From positions 590,674-654,673 of the forward strand of contig NZ_JAHKPT010000021.1 in the NCBI RefSeq assembly GCF_018860635.1: a stretch of 64,000 nt of DNA, read 5' to 3'. This DNA comes from Aliiglaciecola lipolytica. GTDB lineage: Bacteria; Pseudomonadota; Gammaproteobacteria; Enterobacterales; Alteromonadaceae. This document shows positions 34,086-42,754 of the stretch, one piece after another. Positions within the stretch are counted from its first letter, which is position 1, and each line of letters opens with the position of its first letter. The notes beneath the pieces are model-generated. The model searched no databases and was not told the origin of the DNA. It saw only the letters and a program-made list of their open reading frames with translations. Made by a program: the position numbers and the translations under genes.

Positions 34086-35708
34086 ATGCCAGTGTTCGGT
34101 TTTTCAATAAGATGCTTTGTCATTGTTTGCGCATTATTGGTAAATGCGTGTTCCACTCCAGTGCAGACTAAAACTGGCTTGCCAGTAGCATTTACTGATG
34201 CAACTCAAACAGTCATTTCGCCTGGACTAAGCTACTTTAAGGTGGATAGAGGTGAGCTATCTGGATATTTTGAATTGACCAGTTCAGTGATGTCTGTAAC
34301 CGACGCTAACGCCTTAGTAGATGCATTGAACAAACATGTATCGAGACTAACGATAAATTCAAGAAGTCACAGTTTAAAACCTAAAATGATTGATCTGGTT
34401 GAACAGGCACCTGATGGCAGTGATTTAGGAAAGTTAGTTACAATTGGTCAGTTTAATACCTTAGCTGATGCACAAATTATGCAACAACAACTTGCGGCAA
34501 TTGGTTTACAAATGCGTCCTTCACACAGTACCCAACGAAGTGGCGGTATGGGTAAACAAGAAATCAGTATTCTTAAATTAGTGCCTTCTCAATACACCGG
34601 CACTCTAACGTCGTCTTTAGCTAAGCAACAAATAACAGGTGTTGAAAAAGTATCGGAAATAGCTAAAAAAAATCTAGCGGTAGCTGCCGTCAATGGTGGT
34701 TTTTTTGCATTTAATTCAAGCCAAGGGATCATTGGCGATGTGGCAGGCTTAGCAGTAATTGACGGCATATTAGTTAGTGAAGCTGTGGCCGGCAGACCTG
34801 CTTTATTAATCAACAATCAACCCTCATTATCGGTTGAAATTTTAAATAATGTGCAATCTCAAATTAGTTTAACTGTTGAGGATAAAAACTTTTATGTAGA
34901 TGGCATTAATCGTCTATCGGGTAAAATATTTAACTGTGGTTTCGGTCATCCTAAAGTTGTGGCAATACACGATTTTGTTTGTCACAAATCTAATGAAATC
35001 ATTGTTTACAATCATTATTTTGGCAATCTTCATCCGGTGTTAAGCAACCGCGAGTTTCACTTTTTCGTGGATCAAAACAATTCTGTTTATTTTAATCGTC
35101 CGGATATGTCAACTTCTTTACCTGTTGGCCACCGTCTTGTTGTTGCTTCTGGTGATTCAGTCTCACAACTCGAAAAGTTTGTATCAACAAAAACAAAGGT
35201 AGTTATTAATCAGCAGGTAACTAGTGACTCAGGTGAACTGACTTTGCGCAAAGGTATGTATGTGATTAATGGTGGACCAACACTATTAGTTGATGGCAAG
35301 CAACCTATTTCTCAACGACGTTCGCAAGGGTGGGGAGTGACCCCTGTTAAAGGTGGTACCGCTGCTATTGATCATCGAGACGATATTTCTGAAGCGTTGC
35401 CAGAGAACAATCGAATCAACTTTTACCAAAATTGGGTTTTAAAGCGCCATCCTCGTACAGCGGTGGGCGTTACTAATACAGGCGATGTATATGTAGTAGT
35501 GGTTTATGGAAGAGATCCGTTTAAAAGCATAGGGGCATCTATTACTGAAATGTCAGAGCTTATGTTGGAGTTAGGTGTTCAAAAGGCGATCAATCTAGAT
35601 GGTGGCGGTTCTAGTGTAATGGTTGTTAATGGCCAGATAACAGGAAAGCCATCGGATAGTAATGGGGAAAGGGCAGTCGCTGAAGCGTTGCTATTTACGG
35701 CGAAATAA
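34086..35708 (+). CDS. Lipoprotein phosphodiester glycosidase (NAGPA domain) with SPOR-like region
   Basis: 540 aa. Signal peptide with lipobox LVNAC gives a lipid-anchored periplasmic protein. An SPOR-like segment at about residues 105-145 (IGQFNTLADAQIMQQQLAAI) precedes the catalytic domain. That domain shows the hallmarks of the NAGPA (phosphodiester glycosidase) family: AAVNGGFFAFN, YVINGGPTLLVDG, HPRTAVGVTNTGDV and the strongest motif INLDGGGSSVMVVNGQ. The human homologue removes GlcNAc from GlcNAc-1-phospho-6-mannose. It leads a tight operon with GlcNAc kinase, deaminase, deacetylase and permease, which makes a GlcNAc-1-phosphodiester the likely substrate here. Exact glycan unknown. Confidence 0.87.
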   Translation: MPVFGFSIRCFVIVCALLVNACSTPVQTKTGLPVAFTDATQTVISPGLSYFKVDRGELSGYFELTSSVMSVTDANALVDALNKHVSRLTINSRSHSLKPKMIDLVEQAPDGSDLGKLVTIGQFNTLADAQIMQQQLAAIGLQMRPSHSTQRSGGMGKQEISILKLVPSQYTGTLTSSLAKQQITGVEKVSEIAKKNLAVAAVNGGFFAFNSSQGIIGDVAGLAVIDGILVSEAVAGRPALLINNQPSLSVEILNNVQSQISLTVEDKNFYVDGINRLSGKIFNCGFGHPKVVAIHDFVCHKSNEIIVYNHYFGNLHPVLSNREFHFFVDQNNSVYFNRPDMSTSLPVGHRLVVASGDSVSQLEKFVSTKTKVVINQQVTSDSGELTLRKGMYVINGGPTLLVDGKQPISQRRSQGWGVTPVKGGTAAIDHRDDISEALPENNRINFYQNWVLKRHPRTAVGVTNTGDVYVVVVYGRDPFKSIGASITEMSELMLELGVQKAINLDGGGSSVMVVNGQITGKPSDSNGERAVAEALLFTAK

Positions 35709-35719
35709 AAGGTTTAGAA

Positions 35720-36670
35720 GTGGTAACGGGAATAACAAATACATTGAAAAAGAACTCAACACCAGGTGAATCCCTCATTTTAGGAATTGATGGTGGTGGT
35801 ACTAAATGCAAAGCCGTTTTGATGTCACCAGATAATGTGGTTTTAGGTGAAGGTACTGCAGGGCCTGGAAACCCTGTTTATGGTATCGAGCAGGCTAAAG
35901 ACTCTATTAAAAACAGTGCGCTCATGGCATTAAAACAAGCGGGTATCAGTCCAAGTGAATTGACTAAAATTCCGGTAGGGTTAGGTCTTGCAGGCGTAAA
36001 CCTACCTAAGCATTACGACACCATTATGAAATGGCAGCATCCGTTCAGACAAATATTTTTAGCCACGGATTTATTGATTGCCAGTTTAGGTGCTCATAAC
36101 GGGGGGGATGGCGCTGTCATAGTGACAGGCACGGGATCGTGTGGGTTTTCCTATGTGAATCAAAAGTCAACGATATTAGGCGGGCATGGATTTCCCCAAG
36201 GAGACAAAGGCAGTGGGGCTTGGTTTGGTTTAAGGGCGGCAGAACAGGTTTTACTGTCACTTGATGGATTAGGCCATCCAACCAAACTCGTTAACGTTAT
36301 GCTGGAACAACTTAATGTGAAAAACAGCGAAGAGCTGACAGAAAAAGTTGCAGGTAAACCAGCATCATTTTTTGCTCAATTGGCTAATTGCGTTTTTATT
36401 GCGGCAAGTTCAAAAGATGAAATAGCAATTTCTATTGTTCAAGAGGGAGCAGGTTACATTAACGGCATGGCTGAAAAGTTAATGAATACCCATCCTCCCA
36501 GAATATCCCTTATTGGTGGTTTAGGAACCTCATTGTTCCCATGGCTAAACAAAGCAATCCAAAATGCACTATCTGCTCCCTTGTCGCCACCGGAAGTAGG
36601 GGCTGTCTATTTTGCTAGACAAAATATGAATGGCTTCCCATCAGATAAATCAATTTCAATAGCTACATAA
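35720..36670 (+). CDS. nagK: N-acetylglucosamine kinase, BadF/BadG family
   Basis: 316 aa of the ASKHA fold. The phosphate-1 motif is LGIDGGGTKCKAVL; phosphate-2 is VIVTGTGSCGFSY; and an adenosine motif is at SLIGGLGTSLFPWL. It belongs to the BadF/BcrA-like GlcNAc kinases found in marine GlcNAc clusters, not to the ROK kinase NagK of E. coli. It makes GlcNAc-6-P in the cytoplasm. The start is GTG at 35720, supported by AAGG seven bases upstream and the 11-base gap from the glycosidase gene. Confidence 0.9.
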   Translation: MVTGITNTLKKNSTPGESLILGIDGGGTKCKAVLMSPDNVVLGEGTAGPGNPVYGIEQAKDSIKNSALMALKQAGISPSELTKIPVGLGLAGVNLPKHYDTIMKWQHPFRQIFLATDLLIASLGAHNGGDGAVIVTGTGSCGFSYVNQKSTILGGHGFPQGDKGSGAWFGLRAAEQVLLSLDGLGHPTKLVNVMLEQLNVKNSEELTEKVAGKPASFFAQLANCVFIAASSKDEIAISIVQEGAGYINGMAEKLMNTHPPRISLIGGLGTSLFPWLNKAIQNALSAPLSPPEVGAVYFARQNMNGFPSDKSISIAT

Positions 36671-36683
36671 ATAAGAGTTTTAC

Positions 36684-37682
36684 ATGACACAAACAATAAT
36701 GGAAAAAGAAGCGCGACAAACCCCTAAAGTTATTCGCGAACAAATTCAGAAAAATCAAAAAACAGTCACAAACATTGCCAATAAGTTGCACCAATTCAAA
36801 CCTAAAATGGTGATGATTATTGGTCGAGGGTCGTCAGATCATGCTGGTGTGTTTGCTAAATATTTAATTGAAATTGAAGCTCAAATTCCGACCTTTGCTG
36901 CTGCACCTTCAGTTTCAAGTGTGTACAACAAACAACTGGTCTTGGATAATGCTTTAGTGATTGTTATTTCGCAGTCTGGACGCAGTCCCGATATATTAGC
37001 TCAGGCAAAGATGGCTAAAAAAGGCGGAGCATATTGCATTGCTTTGGTGAATGATGAAAGCTCGCCATTGAAAGATATTGTAGATGATGTTTTGCCTTTA
37101 AACGCGGGCAAAGAAGAGTCTGTTGCGGCAACTAAGAGCTACCTCTCAACTCTTTCCGCTCTTCTGCATTTAGTCGCAACGTGGACAAACAATCAAGGTT
37201 TACTCGATTCCCTGAATCAATTGCCTAGTTTACTTGAAGCAATCATTGATTCACCTTCACAATTAGCGCCCACAGATGTTGATAACGTCAATAACCTAGT
37301 TGTATTGGGACGGGGATTGGGTTTTGCGGTTTCTAAAGAAATAGCGTTAAAACTAAAAGAAGTCTGCAGTATTCATGCTGAGGCTTTCAGTAGCGCTGAA
37401 TTTTTGCATGGCCCCATTACTTTGATAGAGCAAGGCCTAGCAATATTAGACTGTCTGGTTCTGGACGAAAGTGAAGCTTCTCATATTGAACAAATAAACG
37501 AAGTTAAACGACGAGGGGCACAGGTTCTGCATTTACACCAGAGTAAACTAGCTGCGCATCCGCGAATAGCTCCTCTGTTAGTCTTACAACGTTTCTATAT
37601 TGATGTTGCTAAGCTTTCAACCCATCGCGGCTTAAACCCTGACGTGCCTTTGGGCTTGAATAAAGTAACCAAAACATTATGA
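36684..37682 (+). CDS. nagB-II: Glucosamine-6-phosphate deaminase, SIS type (NagB-II)
   Basis: 332 aa with two SIS domains: MIIGRGSSDHAGVFAKYL, VISQSGRSPDILAQAKMAKKGG, AATKSYLSTLSAL, and EVCSIHAEAFSSAEFLHGPI. This matches the non-homologous glucosamine-6-P deaminase first described in Shewanella rather than classical NagB. It converts GlcN-6-P to fructose-6-P and ammonia. The lack of an N-terminal glutaminase domain distinguishes it from GlmS. It overlaps nagA by 4 bases. Confidence 0.92.
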   Translation: MTQTIMEKEARQTPKVIREQIQKNQKTVTNIANKLHQFKPKMVMIIGRGSSDHAGVFAKYLIEIEAQIPTFAAAPSVSSVYNKQLVLDNALVIVISQSGRSPDILAQAKMAKKGGAYCIALVNDESSPLKDIVDDVLPLNAGKEESVAATKSYLSTLSALLHLVATWTNNQGLLDSLNQLPSLLEAIIDSPSQLAPTDVDNVNNLVVLGRGLGFAVSKEIALKLKEVCSIHAEAFSSAEFLHGPITLIEQGLAILDCLVLDESEASHIEQINEVKRRGAQVLHLHQSKLAAHPRIAPLLVLQRFYIDVAKLSTHRGLNPDVPLGLNKVTKTL

Positions 37683-38848
37683 CGCAACAAATGAGATTAC
37701 ATGCCCAAAGATTATTTGATGGACAGGCATATCATACTGATCAAGTGCTTGTGATTGAAGGCGAAGAAATCATTGCAATCGATCAGGATATTTCACAGGT
37801 TGATACGGTGCTGAGCGGGCTAGTTGCCCCAGGATTTGTAGATTTACAAGTAAACGGCGGAGGCGGGGTATTATTCAATGCTCAGCCAACCCTAGACTCG
37901 TTAAAGACCATCTTCGCCGCTCACGCCCGTTACGGTACAACAGGACTATTACCCACGGTAATTACTGATGATATCGACGTAATGAATAGGGCGGCTGACG
38001 CAGTTGCGCAAGGGATTCGTCAAAATGAGCCAGGTATCTTGGGAATTCATTTTGAAGGTCCACATATTTCCACGATTAAAAAAGGTGCCCATAGTCAACA
38101 ACATATTCGTCCGATTACAGATCAAGAGTGGACTCTGTTTAAACGTCAGGATTTAGGTAATATAGTTGTGACCTTAGCGCCAGAAGTGGTACCTGAGGGG
38201 CAAATTAAAGAGTTAGTCAGCTTAGGTGTGAAAGTTTGTATCGGGCATAGTAACGCTGACGGAATTACCACAAGCAAAGCAATACAATGTGGTGCCTCTG
38301 GATTTACCCATTTGTTTAATGCCATGTCGCCTATTTCTGCTAGAGAGCCTGGTGTAACAGGCGTTGCTTTAACATCTGAAACGACGCGTTGCGGACTCAT
38401 AGTCGATGGACATCACGTGGATGATTTAAATATTCAATTAGCGCTCAAGACGAAACCTAAAGGTGGAATCTTTTTGGTAACCGATGCGATGCCTCCAGTT
38501 GGTTCAGATGCGACGGAATTTGATTTTTTCGACCGGCAAGTAACGGTAAGAGATGGACGATTAACATCTACTACCGGAGAGTTAGCTGGTGCTGCCATCG
38601 ATATGGCATCATCGGTAAGATACTGTCATTTTAATTTGGGGATCTCTGTGGATGAGTCTATTCGCTTAGCAAGCCAATATCCTAAAGATTATTTGTCAGG
38701 CTCACCTATGCAAACCAATCCGAAAGTACAGCTTGCGCCAGGTAAAATCGCCAATTTCATTCAATTGGATGAGAAACTCGTTGTGCAGTCAACTTGGGTA
38801 AATGGTAATAAGGTGTTTTTTCAAGAAACAATGGCTAATGAGGTCTAA
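37679..38848 (+). CDS. nagA: N-acetylglucosamine-6-phosphate deacetylase
   Basis: 389 aa amidohydrolase barrel. Metal and substrate motifs: LQVNGGGG, HFEGPHIS, CIGHSNAD, THLFNAMSPI and the catalytic Asp in LVTDAMPPVG. It makes GlcN-6-P from GlcNAc-6-P. The start overlaps nagB-II (TTATGACG) and the stop lies 4 bases before the permease gene. Confidence 0.95.
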   Translation: MTQQMRLHAQRLFDGQAYHTDQVLVIEGEEIIAIDQDISQVDTVLSGLVAPGFVDLQVNGGGGVLFNAQPTLDSLKTIFAAHARYGTTGLLPTVITDDIDVMNRAADAVAQGIRQNEPGILGIHFEGPHISTIKKGAHSQQHIRPITDQEWTLFKRQDLGNIVVTLAPEVVPEGQIKELVSLGVKVCIGHSNADGITTSKAIQCGASGFTHLFNAMSPISAREPGVTGVALTSETTRCGLIVDGHHVDDLNIQLALKTKPKGGIFLVTDAMPPVGSDATEFDFFDRQVTVRDGRLTSTTGELAGAAIDMASSVRYCHFNLGISVDESIRLASQYPKDYLSGSPMQTNPKVQLAPGKIANFIQLDEKLVVQSTWVNGNKVFFQETMANEV

Positions 38849-38852
38849 CAAT

Positions 38853-40166
38853 ATGCAAACTATAACAACAAATAAAACCAGTACCCTTGTTCCAATGATC
38901 GTTGTTGGCATCTTATTTTTTATTTTTGGTTTCGTCACTTGGCTCAATGGCTCATTGATTCCATTTCTTCAATTAGTATGTGAATTAAATGAGTTTGAAG
39001 CTTTGTTCGTGACCTTTTCATTTTATATTGCGTACACAGTGATGGCCTTGCCGATGTCCATTATTCTTAAAAAAACCGGTTATCGAAACGGCATGGCGTT
39101 AGGGCTTGGGATCATGGCTGTTGGCGCACTGTTACATATACCAGCCGCTATTACTGCAAATTATGCTTTTTTCTTAGTCGCTTTGTTTGTGTTAGCTGCG
39201 GGGTTAACGATATTACAAACCGCATCTAACCCTTATATAGTTTATTTAGGACCTGTTGAAAGTGCAGCTATGCGCATTAGCATCATGGGACTGATAAACA
39301 AAAGTGCGGGTGTATTGGTGCCAATTCTGTTTACCTCTTTGATATTGTCTGACATGGGAGACTTTTCAGAACAAGCGCTTAGTGGATTGTCAGAGGTAGC
39401 CAAAGATCAGCGCCTAATGGAATTATCACATAACTTAATCGTGCCATATGTTTTAATGGCAATTGCACTCACAATATTAATCGCTCTGGTTAAATTTTCT
39501 TCATTGCCTGAAATTTCATCAAGCAATACTGAAACAGAAGAAAGCGTGAGTAAATCATCCATATTTCATTTCCCACACACAGTGTTGGGTGCAATTGCGT
39601 TATTTTTCTACGTAGGTGTAGAGGTGATTGCCGCAGATACGATTGGCCTCTATGGTTCTTCATTGGGTGTAAGCAACTTTGCTGCTTTAACCTCATTCAC
39701 TATGGTCTTTATGGTATTCGGTTATTTAATCGGTGTTAGCTGTATTCCGCGCTTTATCTCCCAAGAGCGCGCTTTACTCGGCTCAGGGATTGCTGGCTGT
39801 TTGTGTATTTTGGGTATCGTCTTGTCTTCTACACAATCCACCAGTATTGCAGATGTATTGTGGGGATGGACAGGTATTCCGGTAATTCCTAACACTATTA
39901 CGTTTGTGGCGTTAATGGGGCTGGCTCACGCGTTAGTGTGGCCATCTGTATGGCCTCTAGCATTAAAAGGACTCGGGAACTACTCGGCGCAAGGCTCAGC
40001 TCTACTGATTATGGGTATCTCTGGTGGTGCAATTTTACCTTTGTTATTTGGCAAAATCTCCCACGAAATAGGCGATCTACAGTCTGCTTACTGGATAGGT
40101 TTGCCATGTTATTTATATATTTTCTTTTACGCGATTCGTGGACACGCTATCCGCTCATGGAAGTAG
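38853..40166 (+). CDS. nagP: GlcNAc permease, MFS FucP-type
   Basis: 437 aa from the ATG at 38853, which has GAGGT about 9 bases upstream; the frame is open to 38802 inside nagA but without support. About 12 TM helices. FGFVTWLNGSLIPFLQLVCELNEFEALFVTFSFYIAY in the first two helices is characteristic of FucP-like sugar/H+ symporters, of which NagP is the GlcNAc member in Shewanella and relatives. It moves free GlcNAc from periplasm to cytoplasm, where the neighbouring kinase acts. Confidence 0.9.
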   Translation: MQTITTNKTSTLVPMIVVGILFFIFGFVTWLNGSLIPFLQLVCELNEFEALFVTFSFYIAYTVMALPMSIILKKTGYRNGMALGLGIMAVGALLHIPAAITANYAFFLVALFVLAAGLTILQTASNPYIVYLGPVESAAMRISIMGLINKSAGVLVPILFTSLILSDMGDFSEQALSGLSEVAKDQRLMELSHNLIVPYVLMAIALTILIALVKFSSLPEISSSNTETEESVSKSSIFHFPHTVLGAIALFFYVGVEVIAADTIGLYGSSLGVSNFAALTSFTMVFMVFGYLIGVSCIPRFISQERALLGSGIAGCLCILGIVLSSTQSTSIADVLWGWTGIPVIPNTITFVALMGLAHALVWPSVWPLALKGLGNYSAQGSALLIMGISGGAILPLLFGKISHEIGDLQSAYWIGLPCYLYIFFYAIRGHAIRSWK

Positions 40167-40205
40167 CACGTTAAACCTTAACTATCATTAAAAAATAGGC
40201 TCAGT

Positions 40206-41582
40206 ATGAAATGTAAAATAGGATTGCTCTCATTGTCGCTAATGCTTTTTGGCTGCAATGATCAACAACAGACAAATCAAACCATTGTGGTACCTGAAAA
40301 ACCAAAAAATATCATTATGGTTGTGGGTGATGGCATGGGCCCCGCATATATTAGTGCGTATCGATATTTTCACGATGACCCCAATACAGCAGAAATTGAG
40401 CAAACAGTTTTTGACCGCACTTTGGTGGGAATGAGTAGTACGTATCCGGCTCCTATTTCCGGATACGTGACAGACTCTGCAGCCGGTGCAACAGCGTTGT
40501 CAGCTGGGGTGAAAACCTACAACGGTGCCATTGCTATGGATGTGAACAAGCAACCGGTAACCACGGTTTTAGAAGTATCCAAACGTTTGGGAAAGAAAAC
40601 TGGAGTCGTCGTCACCAGCCAAATTAATCATGCCACTCCTGCCAGCTTTATGTCCCATAATGAAGCTCGCGGTAATTACGATGAAATAGCTGATAGTTAC
40701 GTAGATAATTACCAAATGTATGATGTTGTACTCGGTGGTGGCTGGAAATTCTTTTTGCGTGATGATAGAGACTTAGTCAGCGAGTTTACGGAACTGGGTT
40801 ATCAATATGTTGATGACTATGCAGCCCTAAACAATGTTGCAAAAGATAAACCGCTTTTGGGCTTGTTTGCTGATGTTGGCTTACCCTGGGCCTTAGATGA
40901 CACTGATGCTAATCGTTTGAAAACCATGACATCGACAGCCTTGGAGCAGCTAGAAAATGATAACGGATTTTTTATGTTGATAGAAGCGAGTCAAGTTGAT
41001 TGGGGTGGGCACAGCAATGATATAGCTGCTGCCATGGGTGAAATGCAAGATCTCGCCAATACATTAGAAATGCTTGAAGAGTATGTAGCTCAGCATCCTG
41101 ATACCTTGGTGGTGGTAACTGCTGATCACAGTACTGGTGGTATGACATTAGGTGCTAATGGAAAGTATGAATGGAAACCTAAAGTTTTACGTACAATGAA
41201 GCATTCTCCAAGTTACATTGCTGAGCAGTTGTTACAAACTGATATTACTCAACAGTCAACTTCTGATTTGCTCAATTTTACTTTGACAGAATCTGAACTT
41301 GCCTTGTTAAAAAGCAGCAAAAACATCGGTGAAGATAATCAGCCGTTATCCAGCGAGGGTAATCCCTACGCAGATGTATCCGCTGATGCGGTTAAAAAAG
41401 CGCTTTACGTCAATATTAAACACATTATTGATGCAAGAACTCTCACCGGTTGGACGACAGGCGCTCATACAGCCGTAGATGTTCCAGTATTCGCGTTTGG
41501 TAGCCACAGTGAATCGTTTGTAGGGCTAAACAACAATACTGATATTGCGAATACGGTTTTTTCATTACTTGAACACAAATAA
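40206..41582 (+). CDS. Lipoprotein alkaline phosphatase (PhoA family)
   Basis: 458 aa. The lipobox LFGC directly follows a short signal peptide. The PhoA catalytic set is visible: VVGDGMGP (metal Asp), VTDSAAGATALSAGVKT with the nucleophilic Ser, HATPASFMSHN, EASQVDWGGHSND, VTADHSTGG and GWTTGAHTAVDVPVFAFG. It hydrolyses phosphomonoesters in the periplasm. It follows nagP by 39 bases and ends before two terminators, so it is the last gene of the GlcNAc operon. I infer that it releases the phosphate left after the phosphodiester glycosidase has removed GlcNAc. Confidence 0.9.
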   Translation: MKCKIGLLSLSLMLFGCNDQQQTNQTIVVPEKPKNIIMVVGDGMGPAYISAYRYFHDDPNTAEIEQTVFDRTLVGMSSTYPAPISGYVTDSAAGATALSAGVKTYNGAIAMDVNKQPVTTVLEVSKRLGKKTGVVVTSQINHATPASFMSHNEARGNYDEIADSYVDNYQMYDVVLGGGWKFFLRDDRDLVSEFTELGYQYVDDYAALNNVAKDKPLLGLFADVGLPWALDDTDANRLKTMTSTALEQLENDNGFFMLIEASQVDWGGHSNDIAAAMGEMQDLANTLEMLEEYVAQHPDTLVVVTADHSTGGMTLGANGKYEWKPKVLRTMKHSPSYIAEQLLQTDITQQSTSDLLNFTLTESELALLKSSKNIGEDNQPLSSEGNPYADVSADAVKKALYVNIKHIIDARTLTGWTTGAHTAVDVPVFAFGSHSESFVGLNNNTDIANTVFSLLEHK

Positions 41583-41590
41583 TCTAGTGG

Positions 41591-41618
41591 AAAGGATACC
41601 TTTTGGTATCCTTTTTTA
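41591..41618 (+). terminator. First terminator of the GlcNAc operon
   Basis: AAAGGATACC-TTTT-GGTATCCTTTTTT: a 10-bp stem followed by a T run, 9 bases after the phosphatase stop. Confidence 0.88.
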
Positions 41619-41631
41619 TATTGAAAGGGCA

Positions 41632-41656
41632 GGGCGTGAGAGTAAACGCCCTTTTT
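41632..41656 (+). terminator. Second, tandem terminator
   Basis: GGGCGT-N8-ACGCCC followed by TTTTT, 14 bases after the first terminator. The pair isolates the GlcNAc operon from the convergent usp gene. Confidence 0.75.
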
Positions 41657-41695
41657 ACTGGCGAATTTAGGGTTTCTTTGTTTTAGAGCTCAGCT

Positions 41696-42607
41696 TCACT
41701 CACTCTCATCTAAGTTCAGAGCCAATACCTCACAATTGAGTTCTGCCAAAATGGATTCAGCAGTATTCCCCAGAAATGCAGCGGAAATGCCTTTACGTGC
41801 CACTGTGCCTAAAATCACTAGCTGCGCATCAATTTGCTTGACCACATTTGGAATCACTTTTTCTGGCAAGCCTGCAACAACATGTTTTTTTGCCATACTT
41901 ATTTCATGTTCTTTTTCCATCCCATCGAGTTTTTCACTATGAAATTGGGCACTATTGGCGCTGAGCTTTTCAAAATTGATAGTAGGAAAGTCAATCGACG
42001 CACTCATGTTATGCACTAAATAGGCGCTAACAGTATGTATTTCACTGCCGCCTAATTTGGCAAAAAGTCTAGCGGCTTCTAGTATGTCTTTATTTAATGC
42101 TACATGATTATCGTCTTTGGCCAACACATCTACCGCTGCCAAAATCGGCGAGTTTGTCCAAGTCTGGTGTTTCACAAGCAATAGCGGCGCTTTGCAATAT
42201 CGCAGCAAATGCCGATCTAATGGTAACGCAAAGGGATTAATGCTCATGGCATCTGCAGAAATACGTTTTATAACCAGATCAGGTTGAATTTTGTCTACGG
42301 CGTCTTCTATCCCTTCATAAACTTCGCGACACCATTCAACATGGGTGGTGCACTTTATGTTCTTTTTCTCGAGATCTTCAGCAATGCTATTCATATAGAG
42401 ATAGCGATCTGCAAGATATTCTTTTTTCATTTCTTTACGGTGGTCACTAGATAGAATATCGGTCAATTCTAAAATAGGTTCATAAATGACATTGAGAAGA
42501 TGAATGTGCACTTCATTGAGCTCTGCAAATTTCAAGGCTCGAAGCAATGCTTCATGCTGCTTGCGCTTACCACTGATCACAACTAGAATTTTTTGCGGGG
42601 TTTTCAT
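41696..42607 (-). CDS. Universal stress protein with tandem Usp domains (UspE-like)
   Basis: 303 aa from the ATG at 42605-42607, which has GGAGA 7 bases upstream; the frame is open to 42685 but runs into the FNR box. Two Usp domains (about 7-145 and 155-300); the second has the ATP-site motif LVILGTVARKGISAAFLGNTAESIL. Tandem Usps of this type (UspE, and Anr-induced Usps of Pseudomonas) support survival under oxygen limitation. Its promoter carries a perfect FNR box. It lies 148 bases downstream of the N-ATPase operon on the same strand. Confidence 0.9.
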   Translation of the reverse strand: MKTPQKILVVISGKRKQHEALLRALKFAELNEVHIHLLNVIYEPILELTDILSSDHRKEMKKEYLADRYLYMNSIAEDLEKKNIKCTTHVEWCREVYEGIEDAVDKIQPDLVIKRISADAMSINPFALPLDRHLLRYCKAPLLLVKHQTWTNSPILAAVDVLAKDDNHVALNKDILEAARLFAKLGGSEIHTVSAYLVHNMSASIDFPTINFEKLSANSAQFHSEKLDGMEKEHEISMAKKHVVAGLPEKVIPNVVKQIDAQLVILGTVARKGISAAFLGNTAESILAELNCEVLALNLDESE

Positions 42608-42644
42608 AGTAATCTCCATTAATGAATCAAACTTATACATTCCG

Positions 42645-42685
42645 ACCATACACCGATTACCCAAGCAAAACTTGATGTCGATCAA
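42645..42685 (-). promoter_or_regulatory. FNR-dependent promoter of the usp gene
   Basis: A perfect FNR box TTGAT-GTCG-ATCAA (42672-42685) is followed, in minus-strand direction, after exactly 21 bases by a -10-like TATGGT (42645-42650). That is class II spacing, with the box centred near -41.5. Confidence 0.78.
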
Positions 42686-42754
42686 ACTTGATGAATAAAC
42701 AGTTTAGTTCAATATTTCAGAACTAAATTTTAATTTTTCTGTTCTGCTTCGTTT

